Shown here piece by piece: positions 21,607-29,827 of a stretch of DNA of 64,000 bases. Made by a program: the position numbers and the translations under genes. Under the pieces are notes generated by a model. The model had not been told where the DNA came from and did no database searches. It was given only the letters and a program-made list of their open reading frames with translations. Source of the DNA: Spirochaeta sp. (GTDB lineage: Bacteria > Spirochaetota > Spirochaetia > DSM-27196 > Alkalispirochaetaceae); contig SLRR01000001.1 of NCBI GenBank assembly GCA_007130865.1, positions 1 through 64,000 of the forward strand, given 5' to 3'. How positions within the stretch are numbered: position 1 is the first letter of the stretch; every line of letters begins with the position of its first letter.

Positions 21607-22349
21607 TGAAGGTAATGCTCGTAAGCGATTCCGCCCAGTTAAAACCGATTATCCAGGAGTCGTTTGCGCATCACAGCGCCGACGTAATTCACTACGACAA
21701 TCCGATCAAGGCGATGGACAACCTCGAGGAGATCGAGCCGGATGTGGTCCTCTTTGGAGCCACCGACTTTCCACGCCATTGGAAACCTTTTGTCGCGTAT
21801 CTGCGTAACACTTTTACCCGTCGGGAAACGGTGTTTGTCCTGCTTATCAGCGAAAGTTTCGATACAACCGAGGCGGAAAAAGCGGAGCACCTGCAGGTAA
21901 ACGCGGTCATTACGGATGCCGGAAACGACAGCCAGACGATTCAGCGAATCCGTGGTATCGCTACCCGTTATTACCAGAAACTCGATATCCGAAGCGCTGC
22001 CCGTTACATTCCGTCCAGCTCCGACGAGATCAGGTTTCTGTTCACCAATCCGTACACGTTCCGAATCGTCCCGGGGGACGTGATCGATATCTCCAGCGGT
22101 GGTCTGCAGTTTAAACCGGAAAGGTCCACGGAGACGGAAAACCTGGACAGCTACGGAATCATTACGGCCGCGGCGTTGCGCGTGGGAGAATCGGTGCTGC
22201 CGGTCAAACTCAAGACAGTGCGTGTTACCGATTCGATCGCGTTTGAGTTTCTCGATCTCTCCCTGGACTCGGAGCAGACGATCGGCAACTACCTGAGCGA
22301 ACTCATCGCCCGCGACCGGGAAGTTCCACGGAAACCTGCCGGAGTCTGA
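21606..22349 (+). CDS. Degenerate receiver (pseudo-REC) domain fused to a PilZ c-di-GMP-binding domain
   Basis: REC-like N-terminus with EPDVVLFGATDF in place of a phospho-Asp; C-terminal RSAAR...DISSGG matches the PilZ RxxxR...D/NxSxxG signature. Confidence 0.75.
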   Translation: MKVMLVSDSAQLKPIIQESFAHHSADVIHYDNPIKAMDNLEEIEPDVVLFGATDFPRHWKPFVAYLRNTFTRRETVFVLLISESFDTTEAEKAEHLQVNAVITDAGNDSQTIQRIRGIATRYYQKLDIRSAARYIPSSSDEIRFLFTNPYTFRIVPGDVIDISSGGLQFKPERSTETENLDSYGIITAAALRVGESVLPVKLKTVRVTDSIAFEFLDLSLDSEQTIGNYLSELIARDREVPRKPAGV

Positions 22350-22442
22350 TTGTCCGCCCGCGGCGGAACTTGTCCGCCGATAGAAAGCACTCATCCCGTA
22401 GAGGACTTTCACCTCCAAGCGGGTGTGCCCTGCCGGGCACAC
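22350..22442 (-). pseudogene. Possible 5' remnant of a group II intron (domain I start), ORF-less
   Basis: Minus strand GTGTGCCCGGCAGGGCACACCCGCTTGGAGGTGAAAGTCCTCTACGGGATGAG resembles bacterial group II intron 5' ends (GTGYG..CCCGGCA.GGG.GCAC...GGTGAAAGTCC). Confidence 0.45.
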
Positions 22443-22445
22443 CAT

Positions 22446-22476
22446 CAAAAAGGCGGTGCCGCAATGCAGCACCGCC
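22446..22476 (-). terminator. Rho-independent terminator of tRNA-Asn
   Basis: Minus strand GGCGGTGC-TGCATTGCG-GCACCGCC-TTTTT. Confidence 0.85.
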
Positions 22477-22485
22477 CGTTATAAA

Positions 22486-22558
22486 CTCCCCCGGTTGGAC
22501 TCGAACCAACGACCTAGTGATTAACAGTCACCCGCTCTACCGGCTGAGCTACAGGGGA
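22486..22558 (-). tRNA. tRNA-Asn(GTT)
   Basis: Minus strand TCCCCTGTAGCTCAGCCGGTAGAGCGGGTGACTGTTAATCACTAGGTCGTTGGTTCGAGTCCAACCGGGGGAG; anticodon loop CTGTTAA. Confidence 0.95.
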
Positions 22559-22576
22559 ATGTTGAATGACGTGCAA

Positions 22577-22605
22577 ACTATACCGATTCGGTACGGTTGT
22601 GTCAA
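22577..22605 (-). promoter_or_regulatory. Predicted promoter of tRNA-Asn: TTGACA-17-TATAGT
   Basis: tgtcaa at 22600-22605, actata at 22577-22582, 17-nt spacer. Confidence 0.75.
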
Positions 22606-22613
22606 CCGGCTCC

Positions 22614-22775
22614 GTCGGAGGACAGGTATTCGCAAAGTGAAGGGACGTGGTCCCTTCACTTTGCGAATACGCCGCGGCACAACCTAGGAAAGAAGCAAAA
22701 TCGAGACGTTTTCGGCGAGTTCTCAATGTGGGGTGTCGGAACGACATCCCACATTGAGAACTCCTGGTCGGAGGA
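22614..22775. mobile_element. MITE-like non-autonomous element (22623-22766, 144 bp) with CAGG/CCTG ends, a hairpin at each end, and 9-bp target duplications GTCGGAGGA
   Basis: Direct repeats 22614-22622 and 22767-22775 identical; hairpins 22626-22670 and 22717-22763; ends CAGGTATTCGC... and (reverse complement) CAGGAGTTCTC... Confidence 0.8.
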
Positions 22776-22783
22776 AACGATTG

Positions 22784-23134
22784 TTACCGGCCCTTACCGG
22801 GCTCAACTTCAAAGGGAATCATCTCGATTCCGTGGCTTCCGGCGCGTACGTGTACTTCCAGAATATGAATCGTATCGCCCTCCTCCGTGACCAGCTGCTC
22901 GTAATCCCTCGTACGCACCACATCCCGAATTCTGAACTCGTAAAAGTGAGAGGGGTTCTCCACAGGCGAGGTTATCAGGAGAAACTTGGAATCGTCGTAA
23001 GGGTGTTTACGGACCGATCCGTGATAGGTTACGACCGCACCGGAATAAACGTCTTCTTCGGAATAACGAACAATGCTGTGAAGTTCTGAAGTTGTCAGAT
23101 ATGCACGCGTTACCATGGTCATATTGTACGGCAC
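22784..23134 (-). CDS. Hypothetical protein
   Basis: ORF 116 aa, no family recognised; start may be an internal Met. Confidence 0.6.
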   Translation of the reverse strand: MPYNMTMVTRAYLTTSELHSIVRYSEEDVYSGAVVTYHGSVRKHPYDDSKFLLITSPVENPSHFYEFRIRDVVRTRDYEQLVTEEGDTIHILEVHVRAGSHGIEMIPFEVEPGKGR

Positions 23135-23164
23135 AATAGGAACGATGGAAAGAGTTGTTTTCTT

Positions 23165-23998
23165 TCAGAACGCTCTGACCGGGGTCTCGGAGTCTCCGTG
23201 CTCGACCCGGACCACCGTAGTCTGAATCCGGAGCCGCCGGCGGGAGAACACGTTCTGTATCGCCGTGGTCACGGCATTACGTACGGGAACAAAGTTTTGG
23301 CGCTCAAACCAGACACCGAGCATTATCATCCACCCGTTTGTTGTCTGCTCGCGTACGATCACGATCGGCTCCGGTTCTTCCATCACCATCCGGCAGGACG
23401 TTCCCGCTTCGCGTAACGCCTCGATCGACTGTTCCAACGACTGGTTGACCGGAACGGTCACGAGCAGTTCCAGCCGACGTATGGGAAAACGGGTTATATT
23501 GGTCATCGTCTGTTCGATCAGATGCTGGTTCGGGATACGTAGAAGCTGGTTGTCAAAGGAACGTATCTTTATCGAGAGCAGATCAATCGAGTAGACGATC
23601 CCCGTATACTCGCCGATACGCACCACGTCTCCGATCTCGACAAACCGCTCCGAGACGAGAAAGAGGCCGCTGATTATGTTGCTCAGGCTTGTCTGGCTCG
23701 CGATACCGATCGCGATACCAACAACACCGGCCGCGCCGAGAAGTCCCGCCACGCTTACCCCGGTCGCGTTAAGAATGCTGATGAAAAGCAGCAACGTCCC
23801 GATGTAGAGAATCGTTTTCCGAAGAAGCTCGCGACTCTGATCCCTCAATCCCCGGGCGACGCTTCGCATGAGCAGACGCGTGACGATGCGGAGCAGAAAA
23901 AACCCCAGCACAAAAAGAACCAATCCGAGGAAAAAGAGCTCCCAGTCCGCGATCGACCCGAGCGAGATATTCTGAAGCGTTTCACCGATCGATTTCAT
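23165..23998 (-). CDS. MscS family small-conductance mechanosensitive channel
   Basis: LLGAAGVVGIAIGIASQTSLSNIISGLFLVSERFVEIGDVVRIGEYTGIV; start MKSIGETLQN at 23998. Confidence 0.9.
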   Translation of the reverse strand: MKSIGETLQNISLGSIADWELFFLGLVLFVLGFFLLRIVTRLLMRSVARGLRDQSRELLRKTILYIGTLLLFISILNATGVSVAGLLGAAGVVGIAIGIASQTSLSNIISGLFLVSERFVEIGDVVRIGEYTGIVYSIDLLSIKIRSFDNQLLRIPNQHLIEQTMTNITRFPIRRLELLVTVPVNQSLEQSIEALREAGTSCRMVMEEPEPIVIVREQTTNGWMIMLGVWFERQNFVPVRNAVTTAIQNVFSRRRLRIQTTVVRVEHGDSETPVRAF

Positions 23999-24744
23999 GC
24001 GGTAAGATCCCTGAGCCATATAAAGCTCTTGCGAATTATGTCGTTGGAAGCAGGTTCACGGCACCCCGCAAGTTTCCGGTATCCCGCGCGAATCAGCGAT
24101 TGTCCGTCACCCCAGGTGATCTGGCTGTATTGTTCCAGGCCCTTGAAGCTCACCGTCACACTGTTGCTCGTGACCCCGGAACCGGTACCGTAGAGGTCCA
24201 GGTGGACCACTCTCAGCAACAATCGTTCAAACCAAAGCACCGATTCTGATCTGTTCCTGATGGTCAGCGGGACGGAAAACTCATCTCTGCGCGGGGAGCG
24301 ACTGTTTTCGGGGGAAAAACGCCATCCGTAGGCGACTTCGCCGGTTTCGGGTGTACCGAACCAGGTTCGTTTAATCATGTGAGAAGGAAGGTCGGCCAGG
24401 GTGTCTGTGAAGAGATCTCGTCCGCGTTTACCGGCGACGGTTACTCTCACCCAGATCGGCAGGGAGACCTCGTAATGGACGGAAGCCCCCGGGACAAGCG
24501 CGACCGGCGTGTCCGGTTTAAGGACCACCGGAAGGTCAGGTGTTGCCGGGAGCAGTCGCGGCGGGGCGAGTCCGGTCCCGGGTACCGTACGCCATCCTTC
24601 CACAAGCCCGCTGTCGCCGACGATACGACCAAAATAACCGACGCGCCAGTCCGCCTCATTCCTGGCGAAGCGGAGTTCCACTTCACCTACCGAGACGGAG
24701 CGATCCTTGCCGGGCTCCAGTTCAACGTCCCCCCAGATACTCAA
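23995..24744 (-). CDS. Conserved hypothetical protein translationally coupled to mscS (possibly DUF432-like)
   Basis: 249 aa; 3' end overlaps the MscS start by 4 nt; beta-rich. Confidence 0.65.
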   Translation of the reverse strand: MSIWGDVELEPGKDRSVSVGEVELRFARNEADWRVGYFGRIVGDSGLVEGWRTVPGTGLAPPRLLPATPDLPVVLKPDTPVALVPGASVHYEVSLPIWVRVTVAGKRGRDLFTDTLADLPSHMIKRTWFGTPETGEVAYGWRFSPENSRSPRRDEFSVPLTIRNRSESVLWFERLLLRVVHLDLYGTGSGVTSNSVTVSFKGLEQYSQITWGDGQSLIRAGYRKLAGCREPASNDIIRKSFIWLRDLTA

Positions 24745-24782
24745 CGCGGGACCTCCCTGTACGCACGCCTCCTAGGCGCGTC

Positions 24783-24808
24783 AAAAAACCGACCCGGAAG
24801 GGTCGGTC
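24783..24808 (-). terminator. Rho-independent terminator of tRNA-Val(GAC)
   Basis: Minus strand ACCGACCC-TTCC-GGGTCGGT-TTTTT. Confidence 0.85.
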
Positions 24809-24811
24809 TGA

Positions 24812-24885
24812 TGGGCGGTACTGGATTTGAACCAGTGACCCCATGCATGTCAAGCATGTACTCTAACCAACTGAGCTAACCGCCC
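24812..24885 (-). tRNA. tRNA-Val(GAC)
   Basis: Minus strand GGGCGGTTAGCTCAGTTGGTTAGAGTACATGCTTGACATGCATGGGGTCACTGGTTCAAATCCAGTACCGCCCA; anticodon loop TTGACAT. Confidence 0.93.
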
Positions 24886-24942
24886 GAGAGCGCCGGAACC
24901 AGCGCCGTTTTCTGCTGCGCGTCTGAGCTTCCGTACGCGCGA

Positions 24943-24971
24943 ATATTACCCGGGTACCCTTCCCGTGTCAA
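24943..24971 (-). promoter_or_regulatory. Predicted promoter of tRNA-Val(GAC): TTGACA-17-TAATAT
   Basis: tgtcaa at 24966-24971, atatta at 24943-24948, 17-nt spacer. Confidence 0.75.
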
Positions 24972-24979
24972 CGGAGCCA

Positions 24980-25411
24980 CTATATGGAAGCGATGATTCG
25001 TTCCAGTACTTTCGTCCGGTCCAGGGGTTTTACGATATAGTTTCGCGCACCCAGCATCAGCGATTTCTTGACCAGGTCCTGCTTTCCCAGGGCGCTGATC
25101 ATCACCACCCGGGCGTCTTTGTCAAACGCGATTATCTTTTCCAGGGCAGACACACCGTCCATCTTCGGCATGGTAATATCCATCGTCACCAGGTCGATAT
25201 TCGGGTGCAGTTCCTTGTACTTTTCGACGCCTTCTTCGCCGTCCGCTGCGGAGGCAACCACGTCAAAGCCCTCGGACGTGAGTATTTGTCCGATCTGCTT
25301 CGTGACAAACATCGAATCGTCTACAACGAGAACCCGTATCGGCGTACCGTCCGGTTTCTTCCCGGCGGCGGGCTTCTGATTAATGCTTGGGAAGTCCTGT
25401 TTGGTCTTCAT
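24980..25411 (-). CDS. cheY: Chemotaxis response regulator CheY
   Basis: VLVVDDSMFVTKQI, DLVTMDITMPKMDGVSALEKI, VVMISALGK, NYIVKPLD. Confidence 0.92.
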   Translation of the reverse strand: MKTKQDFPSINQKPAAGKKPDGTPIRVLVVDDSMFVTKQIGQILTSEGFDVVASAADGEEGVEKYKELHPNIDLVTMDITMPKMDGVSALEKIIAFDKDARVVMISALGKQDLVKKSLMLGARNYIVKPLDRTKVLERIIASI

Positions 25412-25416
25412 AGGGA

Positions 25417-25893
25417 TTACGCTCTCTCCCGCACCGCCACGTTGATCTCGATTTTCCCCATGGGAAGCTCCATGGGAACTATCAGCGCCTCAAAATTGGC
25501 GTCCGACACGGACATGTTGTCACCGGTAAAAATAGCAGGCGGAGTGAGGTCAAACTTGAAACCAAGGTTATGAAGCTTCGTCACCGCTTGACCTGTGATC
25601 ATGTTGGCAAGCTCGGTAAGCGTCGCTCGGGCCATCTCGTTGAGCTCCGATACCGGTTCCATATCCATACTGGAGAGCATCGCCGAGGCGACCTTGACTC
25701 CGGTTTCCTTGGTCATGTCAAAAAGCACGCGTCCCTCTACGTCTCCGGCGAGTCCTATTATCGCCGCTACGCCGAGCATGGGCATCGCGGCATTCTTCAG
25801 GTAGAGATCTCCCCGTTGAACCTCCTCTTTCAGCACTTCCGTGAGGATATTGTACGCCGATTCCACAAAAGGGTTGATGTATTCCACTCGCAT
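25417..25893 (-). CDS. cheX: Chemotaxis phosphatase CheX
   Basis: 158 aa CheX fold, LTELANMITGQA (ExxN motif); che operon context. Confidence 0.92.
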   Translation of the reverse strand: MRVEYINPFVESAYNILTEVLKEEVQRGDLYLKNAAMPMLGVAAIIGLAGDVEGRVLFDMTKETGVKVASAMLSSMDMEPVSELNEMARATLTELANMITGQAVTKLHNLGFKFDLTPPAIFTGDNMSVSDANFEALIVPMELPMGKIEINVAVRERA

Positions 25894-25904
25894 TGTGTTC
25901 TCTC

Positions 25905-27266
25905 CTACTTTCGTCGATACAGGGATAATGGGGCTTCCAGGAGCTCCCAGGCGTCAGGATTTGGAACCTTCTCATTCTCTCCGAGCATGAGGAGGCCCGA
26001 CGGCTTGAGCACCTCTTCGAACACGGAAAAACACTTGTTCTGGTCGGCGGTCGACAGGAACGATACCAGGTCCCGGCATACAATCATATCCATCTTGGGC
26101 AACGCCGTGCCGTTAACCACGTCGCTGAACTCGAAGAGGATCAGATCCTTAAGAACAGACTGAAAGGTGTACCCGTTCTTGTTCTCCGTGAGAAACTCGT
26201 TCCAGGACTCGGGAACGTCGTTCTTCCCGAACACCAGATTGGGCGCCGTGGATATCTTCATCAGGTCCGTATCACCCGCCCAGATCTTGATCTGTTTGTC
26301 CGCGTAACGGCGTTTTAACGTCACCGCCAGACTGTAAGATTCGTGGCCACCACTGCAGCCGGGGTTCCAGAGGTGAAACATGCTGTGATCGATATCCGGA
26401 AGGTGCCCCTTGAGCGCGTCCGTGAGATCGTTCTGCCAGAACCGTCCGGTATACCTCGAGTAGAACGTCGTGAGAAACTCCTCCGTCTCCTCCCGGTTGG
26501 TGAGCTGGATACTCTTATCGGCAGAGCGGCGTTCTTCCTCCCATCGGGTGATCCGGTCAAGAAACCAAGCTTCGTTTACCGGCGACACGTGAAACGAGGA
26601 AAATGTGGCTAATCCCTCGCGCAGAAACTCCTGGTTTATCCGGGACTCGGAACGCGAGGTGCCTGCTGCTTCTGCTCGGGCAACAGGTTTCTCAACAGGC
26701 GGTTCACTCTCTCTCCGTGCGGAAGCTCGAGGCACGAGCTTTTCTTCCGTACGCGAATCCGGGTCTTCTTCCTTCCGGAAGATCCGGTCTACGTCCAGAA
26801 TTATGTAGAGACGTCCATCGTGTTCGGCTACGCCGCTGATGAACTTGATATTGATATCGCCGAAAATCGGGTGCGGTGGTTGGATATGCCGCGAATTAAA
26901 TCCCACCACCTTGTCGATGGAATCGACTATCACACCGAGATGATTGTTTTCCAGCCGAAGAATCAATCCGTTCTCCGCCTCTCCCTCGCTCTTCGGCTCC
27001 GCGGGAAGATTGAACATCAGTCTGAGGTCGATGATCGAGATAATATCGCCGCGAAGGTTGTAGACACCGCGCACATACGGTGCGGTGTTGGGGACATATG
27101 TGAACTGCGCAAATTTCGCGATCTCCTTTATGCGCATGATATCGATGCCGTAATCCTTCCCTCCCAGCGAGAAGGTGACCATCTTGAAGTCGATTACTTC
27201 CTGAGCGGTGACGTTCTCGTCCTGGGTGCCGTCTTTCTCTCGTTGCGCTTGTTTGGTCGCTGCCAT
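25905..27266 (-). CDS. CheW domain fused to a CheR-like (probably non-catalytic) domain
   Basis: N-terminus KMVTFSLGGKDYGIDIMRIKEIAKF...VRGVYNLRGDIISIIDLRLMF (CheW); C-terminus HLWNPGCSGGHESYSLAV...MDMIVCRDLVSFL (CheR-like). Confidence 0.9.
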   Translation of the reverse strand: MAATKQAQREKDGTQDENVTAQEVIDFKMVTFSLGGKDYGIDIMRIKEIAKFAQFTYVPNTAPYVRGVYNLRGDIISIIDLRLMFNLPAEPKSEGEAENGLILRLENNHLGVIVDSIDKVVGFNSRHIQPPHPIFGDINIKFISGVAEHDGRLYIILDVDRIFRKEEDPDSRTEEKLVPRASARRESEPPVEKPVARAEAAGTSRSESRINQEFLREGLATFSSFHVSPVNEAWFLDRITRWEEERRSADKSIQLTNREETEEFLTTFYSRYTGRFWQNDLTDALKGHLPDIDHSMFHLWNPGCSGGHESYSLAVTLKRRYADKQIKIWAGDTDLMKISTAPNLVFGKNDVPESWNEFLTENKNGYTFQSVLKDLILFEFSDVVNGTALPKMDMIVCRDLVSFLSTADQNKCFSVFEEVLKPSGLLMLGENEKVPNPDAWELLEAPLSLYRRK

Positions 27267-27278
27267 CTTTTTCTCCGA

Positions 27279-29666
27279 TCAGGATCCTATTCTGAGTTCC
27301 CGCCGCGCCCGTTCCTCTTTCTCCCGTTTCAATCCCAGATCAAGCAACTGGCTTACATCGATGATCAAGGAGACCTTTCCGTCTCCCGTTATATTGGCGC
27401 CGGCTATCCCCGGAGAGTTGGTGAAGTGATCCCGTAGCGGCTTGATAACCACGTCTTCCTCGCCGATCAGCGAGTCTACTATCAGTCCCATCTTCCGCTC
27501 GTTTGTACCCACAATCACGACGTAATGGTACTCCGGATTCTCCTGCGTGGGGATGCGGAAGAGACGGCTCAATCGGATGAGCGATACCACGTCATCGCGT
27601 ACGTTGAACACCTCATAGTTGTCGATCAACTTTATCTCCGATGGTTTTATCCGGTGACTGTCGATAACCGAAGTGATCGGGATCGCATACATCTCCTTGC
27701 CAACCTGTACGAGCAAGCCCTGTATTATAGCAAGCGTGAGCGGTATCTTGATCGTAAAACGGGTACCTGCCCCCTTTACAGACCAGACCGTCACCGTCCC
27801 GTTGAGCTTCTCTATCTGCCGTTTCACCACGTCCAGTCCAACACCACGGCCGGACACGTTTGTCACGGATCGTGCGGTAGAAAACCCGGGCTCAAATATC
27901 AGGTTGAACGCTTCCAGGTCGGAAAGCTGTTTGTTCGGATGGATTATCCCCCGATCGATCGCTTTCTTACGAACCGACTCCACGTCGATTCCCCGACCGT
28001 CGTCCATGATTTCAATGAGGATCATGTTACCCTCATTGCTGGCTCTGAGCGTCACGGTACCTTGTTCCGGCTTGCCGGAACTCACCCGGTCGGTAGGTTC
28101 CTCTATCCCGTGGTCGATACTGTTGCGTACGCAGTGAATCAGGGGGTCCAGGAGATCCTCAATCACGGACTTGTCAAGTTCCGTGTCCTCTCCTTCTATT
28201 TTCAGGTCAATCTGCTTCTTGAGCGAACGCGAAAGATCGCGGACAAGACGAGGAAAGCGTGAAAAGATCTGCGAGATCGGAACCATGCGGATCCGCATCA
28301 CCCCTTCCTGCAGCTCGCCGGCGATACGCCCAAGGTTTTGCGCGTTGTTTCTGAAGCGTGCTACGGCACTCTTGTACCCGCTCTCAAACTCATCAAACAG
28401 TCCTGGCAGGGTGGAGAAGCGTTCCGCAATCTCGTTCTTCACTTCCTTCACGGCCCGCCCCTGTTGAATTTGCTCCAGATACTCCGGAAGCGAATCGAAC
28501 AGTTCCTTGAGAAGCTCGTGATACTGAGATTCCACGGACTGAAACAGGTTGAGGTTATCCCCGAAGTCGGTGCTGATCTGGTTGAACGCGGCTTTATTTA
28601 TCACCGTTTCGCTCACCAGATTCAGCAGGTTATCGATCCGGCGACTGTCTACACGGAGAATCGATCCGGCAGTCTGCGTCTTTTTCTTTACCGCTGCCAG
28701 CGCTTCCTCCTGCCGTTGGTCCGCCGCTTCGACCTCTTCCTCTTCCTCCACGTCGGACCTTTCAAACCCGGAGGGCTCCTCCTGAGGTCGCACAGCTGCT
28801 CCGGGGACAGTATCCGTCGTCGCTTTCGTAAGCGACTTCTTTTCCGGTTGAGACGTGTCTCCCTGTTCCGGAGACCGTTCCTCGATCGCTACAACCTGGA
28901 GTGAGTATACGACATCGGAGATCTCCATTTTTGTCCGGTGATCCTCCGGTTCCTCGGCGGAGGCCACGTAATACGAAACGGTCGGGTGAAACACGTCTTC
29001 GTAAAGAGCGTCAAAGTCAGGCTCCGTTTTGAGGACGGTAGCAAAACTCTTGATCGCGGAAAAAAGATGGATTCCCCCAACGGTGTTCATCGGGTTGTCT
29101 TCCCGGAAGTTCACATCTATCCGGTATATCTTCTCCGACTCGTTTACGGCCTCGCGTAACTCCAGAAGCTCGTACTCCGAGATCTCCCCGGAAGCCGGTT
29201 TGTCCGGCGAGTCCCCGCTGCGAGCCTGTGCGGACGACTGTGAAGAAGCCTTCACTGAACCGATCTCCTGCCCGCTGACTATGCTCCGTAAACGATCGGC
29301 CAGAGACGAGACGTCCTCCTGGAAGACCCGGCCTTCCTGCCGCTCGCGTAGCATCTCCTTGATCACGTCCGTGGCGGAGAGAAGAGTATCCACGGTGTCC
29401 TCGTTGACCTTAAACTTACCCTCTCGGATTACATCAAGCGAATCTTCGACGAGATGGGTAAACTCCGCCAGTTCCGTCATCTGTACCGTTCCGGCGCCAC
29501 CTTTCAGTGTGTGGGCGGCACGGAATAACTCGTCTATGGCGTCGGCATTGGAGGGATCGTTCTCCAGGACAAGGATGTTACTTTCCAGTAGTTCCACCTG
29601 GGAGTCCGCTTCGACAAAAAAGTCTTTCAGCAATTCTTCGTTAGCCGGGTCAAGATAGTCGCTCAT
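27279..29666 (-). CDS. cheA: Chemotaxis histidine kinase CheA
   Basis: P1 LFRAAHTLKGGAGTVQM; HATPase DPLIHCVRNSIDHGIE, GRGVGLDVVKRQIEKLNG; C-terminal CheW-like domain. Confidence 0.96.
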   Translation of the reverse strand: MSDYLDPANEELLKDFFVEADSQVELLESNILVLENDPSNADAIDELFRAAHTLKGGAGTVQMTELAEFTHLVEDSLDVIREGKFKVNEDTVDTLLSATDVIKEMLRERQEGRVFQEDVSSLADRLRSIVSGQEIGSVKASSQSSAQARSGDSPDKPASGEISEYELLELREAVNESEKIYRIDVNFREDNPMNTVGGIHLFSAIKSFATVLKTEPDFDALYEDVFHPTVSYYVASAEEPEDHRTKMEISDVVYSLQVVAIEERSPEQGDTSQPEKKSLTKATTDTVPGAAVRPQEEPSGFERSDVEEEEEVEAADQRQEEALAAVKKKTQTAGSILRVDSRRIDNLLNLVSETVINKAAFNQISTDFGDNLNLFQSVESQYHELLKELFDSLPEYLEQIQQGRAVKEVKNEIAERFSTLPGLFDEFESGYKSAVARFRNNAQNLGRIAGELQEGVMRIRMVPISQIFSRFPRLVRDLSRSLKKQIDLKIEGEDTELDKSVIEDLLDPLIHCVRNSIDHGIEEPTDRVSSGKPEQGTVTLRASNEGNMILIEIMDDGRGIDVESVRKKAIDRGIIHPNKQLSDLEAFNLIFEPGFSTARSVTNVSGRGVGLDVVKRQIEKLNGTVTVWSVKGAGTRFTIKIPLTLAIIQGLLVQVGKEMYAIPITSVIDSHRIKPSEIKLIDNYEVFNVRDDVVSLIRLSRLFRIPTQENPEYHYVVIVGTNERKMGLIVDSLIGEEDVVIKPLRDHFTNSPGIAGANITGDGKVSLIIDVSQLLDLGLKREKEERARRELRIGS

Positions 29667-29702
29667 AGCGCCTCAATTTTCGTGCTTTTGGAAAATTCAG
29701 TC

Positions 29703-29776
29703 AAGCGAAAACAGGAGTTATCGAGTAGGAGGCCGGCGAAAGCCCGCCTCCTACTCGAGAATACCTGAAGCGAAAA
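29703..29776. mobile_element. MITE-like palindromic element (29712-29767, 56 bp), CAGG/CCTG ends, 9-bp target duplications AAGCGAAAA
   Basis: aagcgaaaa at 29703-29711 and 29768-29776; internal hairpin CAGGAGTTATCGAGTAGGAGG...CCTCCTACTCGAGAATACCTG with GAAA loop. Confidence 0.78.
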
Positions 29777-29806
29777 AAAGCCCCCCGGCGTTACCGCCGA
29801 AGGGCT
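29773..29806 (-). terminator. Rho-independent terminator of flaA
   Basis: Minus strand AGCCCTTCGGCGGTAACGCCGGGGGGCTTTTTTT. Confidence 0.85.
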
Positions 29807-29827
29807 GTTTATTCGGTTAGGCCGTCA

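Noticed and set aside
22514-22747. 77-aa minus-strand ORF and 22597-22890 plus-strand ORF
   Set aside because: Both are translations of the palindromic element arms and the tRNA-Asn region, not protein genes.
29676-29704. Candidate cheA promoter TTGACT-17-GAAAAT
   Set aside because: Weak -10, and the implied start is only a few nt from the cheA ATG.
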